Shown here: one piece after another, positions 1 to 5,837 of the stretch
Position numbering within the stretch: the stretch's first letter is position 1
How the letters are laid out: every line of letters starts with the position of its first letter
Translations under genes and position numbers: made by a program
From: Synergistaceae bacterium
GTDB taxonomy: Bacteria; Synergistota; Synergistia; Synergistales; Synergistaceae
Assembly: GCA_031283975.1 (NCBI GenBank)
Contig: JAITAT010000199.1
Location: 1-5,837 of the forward strand
Length of the DNA stretch: 5,837 nt
Direction: 5' to 3'
The notes under the pieces: generated by a model
Databases searched by the model: none
What the model was told of the DNA's origin: nothing
Seen by the model: the letters and a program-made list of their open reading frames with translations, nothing else

Positions 1-2704
1 ATCCCCACGAGACGCGCTCGCCGAAATAGTACAGGGCCGAGCGGGCGGCAATATTGTTGAGAAGCAGGAACATCGCGAACGGTAAGACGTAGCGAAGCCC
101 TATTCTCCGAACACGCTCGTCCGGCGCCGCGTCGAGCAGCATCGCCGCCGTGCCCAGGTACAGGAACTGCCGCAGCTCCAGCGTATTGAGCAGCGGAATG
201 TAGAATGAAAAAGATGAGACAAGTACCACGTTGAAAGATTCGATGAACGCCGGAAATTTCAGCAGCATCAGGAGACACAGCGCCGCACGGCTGCTCTTGA
301 GCCAGTCTCTCATAGCGACCGCGCGGTCAAATCGTCTCAGCGTCAGGAGGGCGGTCGCGGCGCACAGCGGCAAGAACGCGACGAGATCGCCAGCGCTGCC
401 GGCACCTCTCCATAGCCGGGGGAAGACCGCGTTTACCCAGAATTGCCAGACGACGGCCGTGTACGAGACGAAGCTGAACAGTAAGAATCCCCATGTGACG
501 ACGCGAAGCGGCGTTGAAACGGCGGAACGGTACGACAAAACTCCAAGCGCGAACATGACGGTGAATGCCGGCCAGTTGACGGCGTAATTGCTCCACGGAT
601 CATTCAGAAACATGTTCCCCAAGTCGAAAATGGCATATCGCGGAACGACCGATATCGGCCACGGCAACGATGTCAATAATATCACGGCCAGCGGAGGGAA
701 AGCCAAAATCCTCGCGGCGCTCCAATTGCGCGCCAGAGGCGGCAGGCTGACGCCGAAAGCGCCGTTTGCCCTCCAACCTGGGAACGACGACAGCGCGTAA
801 CCGGCGGCCCCGCCGAGACACAAAATAGAAAAGGCCGCCACGCCCGATTTGCCGAACGCCACGAACGCGGCGTGCCACACGGAGAGAGCCCACCAGACGG
901 TTCCATACGCGGCGAAGAAATGCGCCATGCCGCTCATTCGCGGCATACTGAACTCTCGGCCGCGGATTTTGACGGCCGGCGGCGGCTCCGCGGCGGCGCG
1001 GGAGATGAAATAGCTGCTGACCAACGCCGCCGCGGCGAATATCAGACCGGTCAGGAGGAACGGAGACGTCCGATCGCGCCATTCGAGCAGGCCGGCCGGT
1101 CTGACGGATATCTCGTACAGATGAGCGGGCAGGTGCAGGTAAGGCCCGTAGTTGTAAATGACGAACGCCGCCGCGTGCAGTAAGAACCCGAGCGCCAGCG
1201 CGCCGCCCTTTTTCCTTTTCACCGCGAACGCAATGAGAAACGCGCCCTCGGCGGCCCATATCGCGGACGCGGACGCCTGTCTGAACACGAAAGGTATGGC
1301 CAGGTTCGAGAAGATTATGCAATATGCGGGAAATATCCAGTTGGGGCAGCCGGTTTCGAGGGCGCGCTCACTCTCCGTTGTGATTTTTCCGAGCGCCAGA
1401 TACCAGGCGCCGAGCGCGAGACATGTAAGCGCGACTCCATATCTGGTATGGGAGGCCGCGGCCATCTGGAGGAACAAAAAAACGAACGGTACCGTGACGA
1501 TCATCGGCATGTCCGCGCGTTCATATAGCCGGAACCGGACGTCTTTTACGATATTCTTCAATTTATCGGAAAATATCGGCGTCAAAGCGACGGCGCTGTA
1601 GTTCGCGAAGAGCAGTATCAGGAACGGCTCGACAGACGCGAAGTACGACGCGCGCCATCTGAGCGCGCCCCACGCCACTCCGGTGACGAGAGACGCCAGC
1701 AGTCCGGCCCATCTGGTCTTTCTCCAGTCCCTGAACAGGGATATCAGGAATACCTCGAAATTGAGCAGCGAGTGTATGGAAAACAGCGCGACGAAATTCT
1801 GGCTCCCGGTACTCACCAATATGGGGGCGGCGTAGCCGCCGAGCAGCGCGAAGAGCGCGAGGGGCTCGAATTCCTGATATATGGCAAGCACGATCGTGAA
1901 AGCCGACAGCAGAAGCATCCCTATGACGGCGCCTCCCACGGGAATGACAGGCCCTAATTTCACGCCGGCGACGAAGACGATATACAGAACCCCGATGCCG
2001 CCGCCCTGCAGAATAAGAGCGTATGTCCTCCGCAATTCGCGCAGCTTCCAGCCGAAAGCGGTCATCGCTATTCCGACGGCGGCGGCGCCCGCGAGACGGA
2101 ACTCCAAAGGAATCCAGCCCTTTCGGTGAATGTAGCTGAACAAAAGGCCGAATCCGGCAAGAAAGAGCATTACTCCCGCCGTGACCCATATATTGCCCTC
2201 GGTGATCAGCCATGAGTAAAGCTCCCGGCTCCTCACGGCAAACCAGGAAGGTGCGGGCTCGGCATACACCGGAACATACCTTTCGTGGTTTTCCGGCAGC
2301 CGGGGCGGAATGCCGTTCGGGGGCAACGTCTCGCGCGGTTCTTCCTCACGGTTTTCGGTTTCCGCGGGATACCGCTGAATTTCCGGAAGCGCCTCCATCT
2401 GGAGGAGCGGTTCCGCCGCCTCCGGATTCCCGATTGAAACGATCTCTTCCGGCGTTTGTTCGTCAAATCGATACTCCGGGGTTGTCGGTTCAGTGACGCC
2501 GCTATCCCCGGAATCATGAAACGGCGCGCCGTCGTACCGAGTTATCCCGCCGCGTATCGCCGCGTCAAGAGATATTATTTCATTTTTGAGGCCTGATATC
2601 GACTTTTCCAGATCGGAAATCTTCGATCCTACGTCGAATATCTTCACGGCGCTGATTATCGGCACGATCAATACAATAACGACTGCCAGAACGATCAGGC
2701 CCAT
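1..2704 (-). CDS. DUF2339 family multi-pass membrane protein, C-terminus cut by window edge
   Basis: The frame is open from the ATG at 2704 to the left edge: 901 codons with no stop or frameshift. Residues 2-20 are a hydrophobic segment, 21-51 a probable short coiled coil, and 52-155 a linker rich in Glu and Pro. From about 170 onward I count roughly 22-24 further hydrophobic segments, so it should be an integral inner-membrane protein. The family call rests on residues 168-350, which carry typical DUF2339 (COG5373) signatures: EGNIWVTAGVMLFLAGFGLL (169-188), GWIPLEFRLAG (196-206), ALILQGGGIGVLYIVF (229-244), LLGGYAAPILVSTGSQNFVALFS (288 to 309, key residues GG, AP, STGS, N) and an FASVEPFLIL motif (355-364). 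Family members are commonly about 800-1100 residues, so little of the C-terminus is probably missing. No biochemical function is established for the family that I know of. It lies 19 nt after the homoserine dehydrogenase gene and is probably co-transcribed. Several shorter open frames on both strands inside it are shadows. Confidence 0.9.
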   Translation of the reverse strand, partial: MGLIVLAVVIVLIVPIISAVKIFDVGSKISDLEKSISGLKNEIISLDAAIRGGITRYDGAPFHDSGDSGVTEPTTPEYRFDEQTPEEIVSIGNPEAAEPLLQMEALPEIQRYPAETENREEEPRETLPPNGIPPRLPENHERYVPVYAEPAPSWFAVRSRELYSWLITEGNIWVTAGVMLFLAGFGLLFSYIHRKGWIPLEFRLAGAAAVGIAMTAFGWKLRELRRTYALILQGGGIGVLYIVFVAGVKLGPVIPVGGAVIGMLLLSAFTIVLAIYQEFEPLALFALLGGYAAPILVSTGSQNFVALFSIHSLLNFEVFLISLFRDWRKTRWAGLLASLVTGVAWGALRWRASYFASVEPFLILLFANYSAVALTPIFSDKLKNIVKDVRFRLYERADMPMIVTVPFVFLFLQMAAASHTRYGVALTCLALGAWYLALGKITTESERALETGCPNWIFPAYCIIFSNLAIPFVFRQASASAIWAAEGAFLIAFAVKRKKGGALALGFLLHAAAFVIYNYGPYLHLPAHLYEISVRPAGLLEWRDRTSPFLLTGLIFAAAALVSSYFISRAAAEPPPAVKIRGREFSMPRMSGMAHFFAAYGTVWWALSVWHAAFVAFGKSGVAAFSILCLGGAAGYALSSFPGWRANGAFGVSLPPLARNWSAARILAFPPLAVILLTSLPWPISVVPRYAIFDLGNMFLNDPWSNYAVNWPAFTVMFALGVLSYRSAVSTPLRVVTWGFLLFSFVSYTAVVWQFWVNAVFPRLWRGAGSAGDLVAFLPLCAATALLTLRRFDRAVAMRDWLKSSRAALCLLMLLKFPAFIESFNVVLVSSFSFYIPLLNTLELRQFLYLGTAAMLLDAAPDERVRRIGLRYVLPFAMFLLLNNIAARSALYYFGERVSWG

Positions 2705-2712
2705 CTAAGAAA

Positions 2713-2718
2713 CACCTC
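2713..2718 (-). promoter_or_regulatory. Ribosome binding site of the DUF2339 gene
   Basis: On the minus strand GAGGTG lies 8 nt before the ATG at 2704 and occupies most of the 19 nt between the dehydrogenase stop (2724-2726) and this start. It fixes the ATG at 2704 as the start and argues for independent ribosome loading on a shared transcript. Confidence 0.8.
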
Positions 2719-2723
2719 TTTTT

Positions 2724-3764
2724 TCATTTACCAGCCGAGCGCAGCGAGACAATTTCGAGCATGTCGGAGAGGATACCCTGCGCCGTCTCTTTTTTCCCGG
2801 CCCCCGGACCGGATACGGTTATCTCGCCCAGATTGTCCGTCGTCAGGGTGACGGCGTTCGCCGCGCCCGAGATCGACGCGAGCGGGTTTGCCAGATCGAC
2901 GGCGCGCGGCTCGACGTAACCCGAGACCGATTCCCCGGCGCGGCTCACTCCGGCGATTAACTTTATCCTCCTGCCCGACCTCGCCGCGTTCGCGACGTCG
3001 GCCTCGGTAACGCCGGTTATGCCGGCGCGGCGGACTTCATCGATGGAGAGAGCGGACCCGAAAAATTCGGCCGACATAATACATACCTTCACGGCCGCGT
3101 CGAAACCCTCGACGTCCCCGGCCGGATCGGTCTCCGCGTAACCGAGCCGCTGCGCTTCTCCGAGCGCTTCACTGTAGCTCAATCCGCTCTCCATCCTAGT
3201 CAGTATGTAGTTCGTGGTGCCGTTTACTATGCCTTCGGCTTTCGACAGCGAACACCCAGCGAGCGGCCCTCGCACCAGATTGATGAGCGGGGTTCCGCTC
3301 AATACGCTGCTCTCGAACCTCAGATGCACGCCGTTCTCACGGGCCAATTTCTTCAGCCCCGCCATGTTCAGCCCCACCGCACCCTTGCTGCTGGTGACGG
3401 CGCTCGCTCCGGCCTTCAACGCGGACGACAGGATGGTCATGCCTGGCTCTCCCGTCCTGTAATCGGTCGGAGCCGCCTCGCAGACTATATCGGGGCGAGT
3501 CTCGCTCAGAAGTTCCGCGAGTCCGCATGACCCGGTTCCGGCGTACCCGCTCTCCGAGAGACCGCCGCGCGCGGCGGTCTCTTTCAGTTCTCCCGTATCG
3601 AGACCGTCTTTTGAAAATACCGTCCCTTTTATCAAGTCTGTCACGAAAACCAGGCTGAAGTCGAAATCATACTTTTCGCGAAGAAAATCCTTTTTCCGAT
3701 CGAGCAATTCAATCAACCCCATGCCCACCGTACCGCAACCAACCAACCCTATTTTAACCGCCAC
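2724..3764 (-). CDS. hom: Homoserine dehydrogenase, short form without ACT domain
   Basis: This cytoplasmic enzyme reduces L-aspartate 4-semialdehyde to L-homoserine with NAD(P)H, at the branch point to threonine and methionine. The 346 residues begin with a Rossmann fold: GLVGCGTVGMG at 6-16 is the dinucleotide-binding loop. SSKGAVG (125-131) contains Lys127, the counterpart of the conserved Lys of the family. GIVNGTTNYILTRM (178-191) and AETDPAGDVEGFDAAVKV (210-227) are the catalytic-domain signatures; by comparison with the yeast enzyme, Glu211, Asp222 and Lys226 match the substrate-binding and catalytic residues. GPGAGKKETAQG (320-331) closes the fold. The protein ends there, whereas many bacterial enzymes of about 430 residues continue into an ACT domain that senses threonine, so allosteric inhibition through that domain is not expected. 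The start is GTG, supported by a GGAGGTG site 7 nt upstream. No aspartate kinase, threonine synthase or homoserine kinase gene is in view. Coenzyme preference cannot be decided from the sequence. A 26-bp palindrome lies over codons 61-70. Confidence 0.95.
   Translation of the reverse strand: MAVKIGLVGCGTVGMGLIELLDRKKDFLREKYDFDFSLVFVTDLIKGTVFSKDGLDTGELKETAARGGLSESGYAGTGSCGLAELLSETRPDIVCEAAPTDYRTGEPGMTILSSALKAGASAVTSSKGAVGLNMAGLKKLARENGVHLRFESSVLSGTPLINLVRGPLAGCSLSKAEGIVNGTTNYILTRMESGLSYSEALGEAQRLGYAETDPAGDVEGFDAAVKVCIMSAEFFGSALSIDEVRRAGITGVTEADVANAARSGRRIKLIAGVSRAGESVSGYVEPRAVDLANPLASISGAANAVTLTTDNLGEITVSGPGAGKKETAQGILSDMLEIVSLRSAGK
3557..3582. repeat. Perfect 26-bp palindrome inside hom
   Basis: AGAGACCGCCGCG at 3557-3569 is followed immediately by its exact reverse complement at 3570-3582. 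As RNA it could fold into an 11-bp, almost wholly G-C stem with a four-base CGCG loop. It covers codons 61-70 of homoserine dehydrogenase (from Lys61 through Glu-Thr-Ala-Ala-Arg-Gly-Gly-Leu into Ser70), between the second strand of the nucleotide-binding fold and the next conserved block, a region that varies in the family. No T-run follows on either strand, so it is not a standard intrinsic terminator. The repeat is seen directly; any role is unknown. Confidence 0.85.
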
Positions 3765-3826
3765 TCGAAAACACCTCCGCGAACACCGTCAATTTATAGG
3801 AAACATGGACAAGCACCGAAATATTA
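3765..3826 (-). other. 62-nt gap between peptidase gene and hom
   Basis: This is the widest intergenic gap in the window. Apart from the hom ribosome binding site it holds an AT-richer stretch with TATAAA at about 3794-3799 on the minus strand, but no matching -35 hexamer at 16-18 nt spacing. I see no hairpin followed by a T-run, so read-through from the peptidase gene into hom is likely. Confidence 0.4.
3772..3778 (-). promoter_or_regulatory. Ribosome binding site of hom, deciding a GTG start
   Basis: GGAGGTG on the minus strand is a near-perfect Shine-Dalgarno sequence 7 nt before the GTG at 3764-3762. The next in-frame ATG is at codon 15, inside the nucleotide-binding loop, and would destroy the fold, so GTG is the true start. 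Confidence 0.85.
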
Positions 3827-5179
3827 TCACTCCTGAGCCTGCCTTAAATCAGCCATCGGGAAAGAAAACGAGTCCATCCTGTCTATCAGCAGGGAATCCG
3901 CCGGCCTGTCCTTTATCTCGGAACCGAGTTTCAGACTCGTCACCGCGGCCCGCCCCACCACAGCCCTGCCGGAATTGGTTCGGACGCCCCATGTATTGTG
4001 AAAGGCCACAGGTTCACCGTTGTAGACGCCCAGATAAAGCATTATGTGCCCCGGCATGTGCATGAGCGTAGCGAATGGGACAGCCGAAGGCACAATTACG
4101 CTGTTTTTTTCGGATGAAGGGGTGTTTTTGAGTGATATTCTGACGCCGGTCACGGCCTGATCCGCCGAGTTGCGCGGCAGCCATACCCCGAAAAGGCCGA
4201 AATAGTCCCTCGTCATGGCCGAGCAGTCCCTGAACCCCGATGCCCCGCCCCACCCGTAGGGCTCCCCCATCATCTCGTCAATGGCTTTGGCGGCGTTTCG
4301 CGGGGTGAAAGCGACGGGAAACGTCTCCGCAATTTCTGTCTCCGGCTTGAAACGCGTTACGGAGGCCATTCCGTTTTTTCCGCGAACGGGCAGCAGAAGA
4401 GCGCCATCCTCCGACGGCAGCACCGTTCCCAGTTTTAAATTGTACATAAATTTCCCCGCTCCGTCCGTCACCCTCGCGTTATCCTTCACGACGACCGATT
4501 TCGCGGAATAAGTGAAGATATCCATAAAATCCAGATCGACAGGCGCCGCGGCCGCGGATGCCACCCATCCCACGACCGTTCCGGTCGCTATAAAAAGCCA
4601 GTTCGAGTCGCCGGAAGCGCAAAATATCGCCAACGGTTCCCCCGGCTTGACCGTGGAATTTTGCAGGACGTCGAGTTTCAATCTCCCGTTCGCGCCTTGA
4701 GCGGCGGATGCCGAAGCGTAGAGCGGTTTCCCATAGGGCAGCACCCTGACGTCCGCGGGCAAAATAGCTATTCCCGGTCTTGGCGTCGCGTTCACGTCGA
4801 TGACGCCGTTTTTTGCTATCGCTTCCATCGATTTACGGGGAAACGCGTTTTTCCCGTCCGCGTAATACTGTCTGCCGGCTATAGAGTTATGCAACTTGAG
4901 TATCTTTTCAAATGTCAAATCCAGAAATGAGAGGTCTCCGTTACGCCAGGGAGCGAAATGGTTTCGCAGATATTCCTCGGCGTAGACCACCTGATTCACG
5001 TAGTCCGCTATCGGGACGGTATCTTCCGTCGGCAGATACGCGGAGCCTTCCTGCGGGAAACGCGCGATATCCTCTGGTTCGAACGAGACTGCCAATGCCG
5101 CGGACGCCCCTGTCAGGATCGCCGCCAGCGCGGCGGTGAGCATGATCGATTTTATATTTTTTACATTCAGCATCGACAT
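3827..5179 (-). CDS. Secreted SH3b/NlpC-P60 cell-wall peptidase
   Basis: A 450-residue exported cysteine peptidase, probably cutting the gamma-D-Glu to diamino-acid bond of peptidoglycan stem peptides outside the cytoplasm. Residues 1-30 form a signal peptide (Lys7 and Lys10, hydrophobic 11-30, likely cut after ALA-30; no lipobox Cys). Residues about 35-135 resemble the N-terminal stabilising region of SH3b-NlpC/P60 proteins, followed by two SH3b-like domains (about 136-210, with GWV at 204-206, and about 211-285). The peptidase domain is about 293-435: YGWGGASGFRDCSAMTRDYF (308-327) contains catalytic Cys319, LPRNSADQA (334-342) is a family motif, MPGHIMLYLG (375-384) contains catalytic His378, and FHNTWG (393-398) supplies the third polar residue, probably His394. 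Characterised relatives act on cell-wall fragments with a free N-terminal L-Ala, which suggests turnover or recycling; that specificity is inferred here. The start is uncertain: the ATG at 5179 abuts a weak GGA, while the ATG at 5173 (Met3) has it 6 nt upstream. The gene follows recD2 by 10 nt. Confidence 0.92.
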   Translation of the reverse strand: MSMLNVKNIKSIMLTAALAAILTGASAALAVSFEPEDIARFPQEGSAYLPTEDTVPIADYVNQVVYAEEYLRNHFAPWRNGDLSFLDLTFEKILKLHNSIAGRQYYADGKNAFPRKSMEAIAKNGVIDVNATPRPGIAILPADVRVLPYGKPLYASASAAQGANGRLKLDVLQNSTVKPGEPLAIFCASGDSNWLFIATGTVVGWVASAAAAPVDLDFMDIFTYSAKSVVVKDNARVTDGAGKFMYNLKLGTVLPSEDGALLLPVRGKNGMASVTRFKPETEIAETFPVAFTPRNAAKAIDEMMGEPYGWGGASGFRDCSAMTRDYFGLFGVWLPRNSADQAVTGVRISLKNTPSSEKNSVIVPSAVPFATLMHMPGHIMLYLGVYNGEPVAFHNTWGVRTNSGRAVVGRAAVTSLKLGSEIKDRPADSLLIDRMDSFSFPMADLRQAQE

Positions 5180-5189
5180 TCCGTTTCTA

Positions 5190-5837
5190 TCAACGGACGG
5201 CGGATTCTTTGAGCATTGAACCGAGATTTGTGTACCTGCGGCGGGTTTTGTCGTTTTTCACCGCGATGGAGAGCGCTCGTTTTGTTCCCACCAGCACAAC
5301 CAACTCTTTCGCGCGAGTTATGCCGGTATAAAGGAGGTTTCTTTGCAGCAGCACATAGTGCTGGGTATGGACGGGGATTATGACGGCAGGATACTCGGAG
5401 CCCTGTGATTTGTGTATGGAAACCGCGTAAGCGTGGATGACCTCGTCCAGTTCCTCTCTTTCGTAGCAAACCTCGTTCTCGTCGAACCTCACCGTGACCA
5501 GACCCGCATTTGGATCCACCCCGCGTATAAGGCCTATATCACCGTTGTAAATGCCTTTTTCGTAACTGTTTTTGATCTGCATGACTTTGTCTCCCGTCTT
5601 GAATACCCTGCTGCCCGCCGTTATGGAATTTCCAGCTCCCGTGTTGAGTTCGCGCTGGAGAACCGCGTTGAGGTTCGAAGCGCCGAGCGCTCCCTTGTGC
5701 ATCGGTGTGAGGACTTGTATCTCTTCCGTCGGGTCGAGACCGAAGCGTTTCGGTATCCTCTCCTTTATCAGAGTGAGGATTATCTCGACGCAACGGAAAG
5801 GATCGTCCTGTTCTATAAAATAAAAATCCCTGAGACT
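5190..5837 (-). CDS. recD2: RecD2-type ATP-dependent DNA helicase, C-terminal part
   Basis: The last 215 residues of a RecD-like superfamily 1 helicase; the frame is open to the right edge, and full-length RecD2 is usually about 720-740 residues, so the Walker A/B motor core lies outside. RecD2 unwinds DNA 5' to 3' without RecB or RecC and contributes to genome maintenance. Visible fragment residues: FYFIEQDDP (5-13), IPKRFGLDPTEEIQVLTPMH (28-47), an SH3-like insert including GDKVMQIKNSYEKGIYNGDIG (about 82-102), AVSIHKSQGSEYPAV (138-152; helicase motif V region) and LLQRNLLYTGITRAKELVVL (163-182; motif VI, with the arginine expected to contact ATP at Arg175). The KSQGSEY and YTGITRAKE blocks and the SH3-like insert are characteristic of RecD2 rather than of UvrD or PcrA. 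The tail after about residue 195 is short and basic. An internal Met at 5702 is not the start, because conserved family sequence continues upstream of it. The peptidase gene begins 10 nt after the stop. Confidence 0.93.
   Translation of the reverse strand, partial: SLRDFYFIEQDDPFRCVEIILTLIKERIPKRFGLDPTEEIQVLTPMHKGALGASNLNAVLQRELNTGAGNSITAGSRVFKTGDKVMQIKNSYEKGIYNGDIGLIRGVDPNAGLVTVRFDENEVCYEREELDEVIHAYAVSIHKSQGSEYPAVIIPVHTQHYVLLQRNLLYTGITRAKELVVLVGTKRALSIAVKNDKTRRRYTNLGSMLKESAVR

Noticed and set aside
231..587. Plus-strand open frames across 231-2496
   Set aside because: All are antisense to the DUF2339 gene, lack ribosome binding sites of note and show no recognisable motif. They reflect the base composition of the opposite strand.
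1043..1102. Inverted match CAGACCGG / CCGGTCTG about 45 nt apart
   Set aside because: Eight bases, inside the DUF2339 coding frame, with no flanking structure; too short to separate from chance.
600..1322. Open frame of 240 codons on the minus strand
   Set aside because: It lies in another frame inside the DUF2339 gene, is dominated by Arg and Gly as expected of a shifted GC-rich frame, and resembles no family. The overlapping frame encodes clear membrane helices.
1563..2213. Open frame of 216 codons on the minus strand
   Set aside because: Same shifted frame as the previous one, Arg-rich and low in hydrophobic residues. It overlaps the most conserved part of DUF2339.
3765..3826. Possible promoter for hom (TATAAA on the minus strand)
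   Set aside because: No acceptable -35 hexamer at 16-18 nt. The nearby TTGACG lies downstream of the TATAAA and so cannot serve as its -35. An AT-rich gap alone is not enough for a call.
4545..4556. CCGCGGCCGCGG palindrome in the peptidase gene
   Set aside because: Only 12 bp and made of consecutive Ala codons; expected by chance at this base composition.
1..5837. Possible defence system, prophage, insertion sequence, CRISPR array, tRNA or rRNA
   Set aside because: All of the window except three short gaps is covered by four ordinary chromosomal genes. I saw no transposase, terminal repeats, repeat-spacer pattern or structured RNA signature.

Overview
The window carries four genes in a row, all on the minus strand, so transcription runs from high to low coordinates. 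In order they are the 3' end of a RecD2-type DNA helicase gene (cut by the right edge), a secreted SH3b/NlpC-P60 cell-wall peptidase, a short homoserine dehydrogenase, and a very large multi-pass membrane protein of the DUF2339 family (cut by the left edge). No plus-strand gene is convincing. I see no RNA gene, mobile element or CRISPR array.

Organism: a moderately GC-rich bacterium. Most codons end in G or C, but ATA (Ile) and AGG/AGA (Arg) are also frequent. Shine-Dalgarno sites are strong (GGAGGTG, GAGGTG). A RecBC-independent RecD2, a periplasmic-type NlpC/P60 enzyme with paired SH3b domains and an ACT-less homoserine dehydrogenase would fit an anaerobic diderm such as Synergistota. This is inferred from gene style only, and I hold it weakly.

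Layout: 5837-5190 recD2 C-terminus; 10 nt gap; 5179-3827 NlpC/P60 peptidase; 62 nt gap; 3764-2724 homoserine dehydrogenase (GTG start); 19 nt gap filled by a ribosome binding site; 2704-1 DUF2339 membrane protein, whose frame stays open for 901 codons to the window edge. The short spacings and shared direction suggest one transcription unit. The only gap wide enough for an internal promoter is the 62 nt before the dehydrogenase gene, and it shows no good one. I see no terminator in any gap.

The genes do not form an obvious pathway: DNA repair, peptidoglycan turnover, Asp-family amino-acid synthesis and an uncharacterised envelope protein. It looks like a housekeeping operon of mixed functions and not an accessory island. 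The least explained items are the DUF2339 protein and a perfect 26-bp palindrome inside the homoserine dehydrogenase gene.
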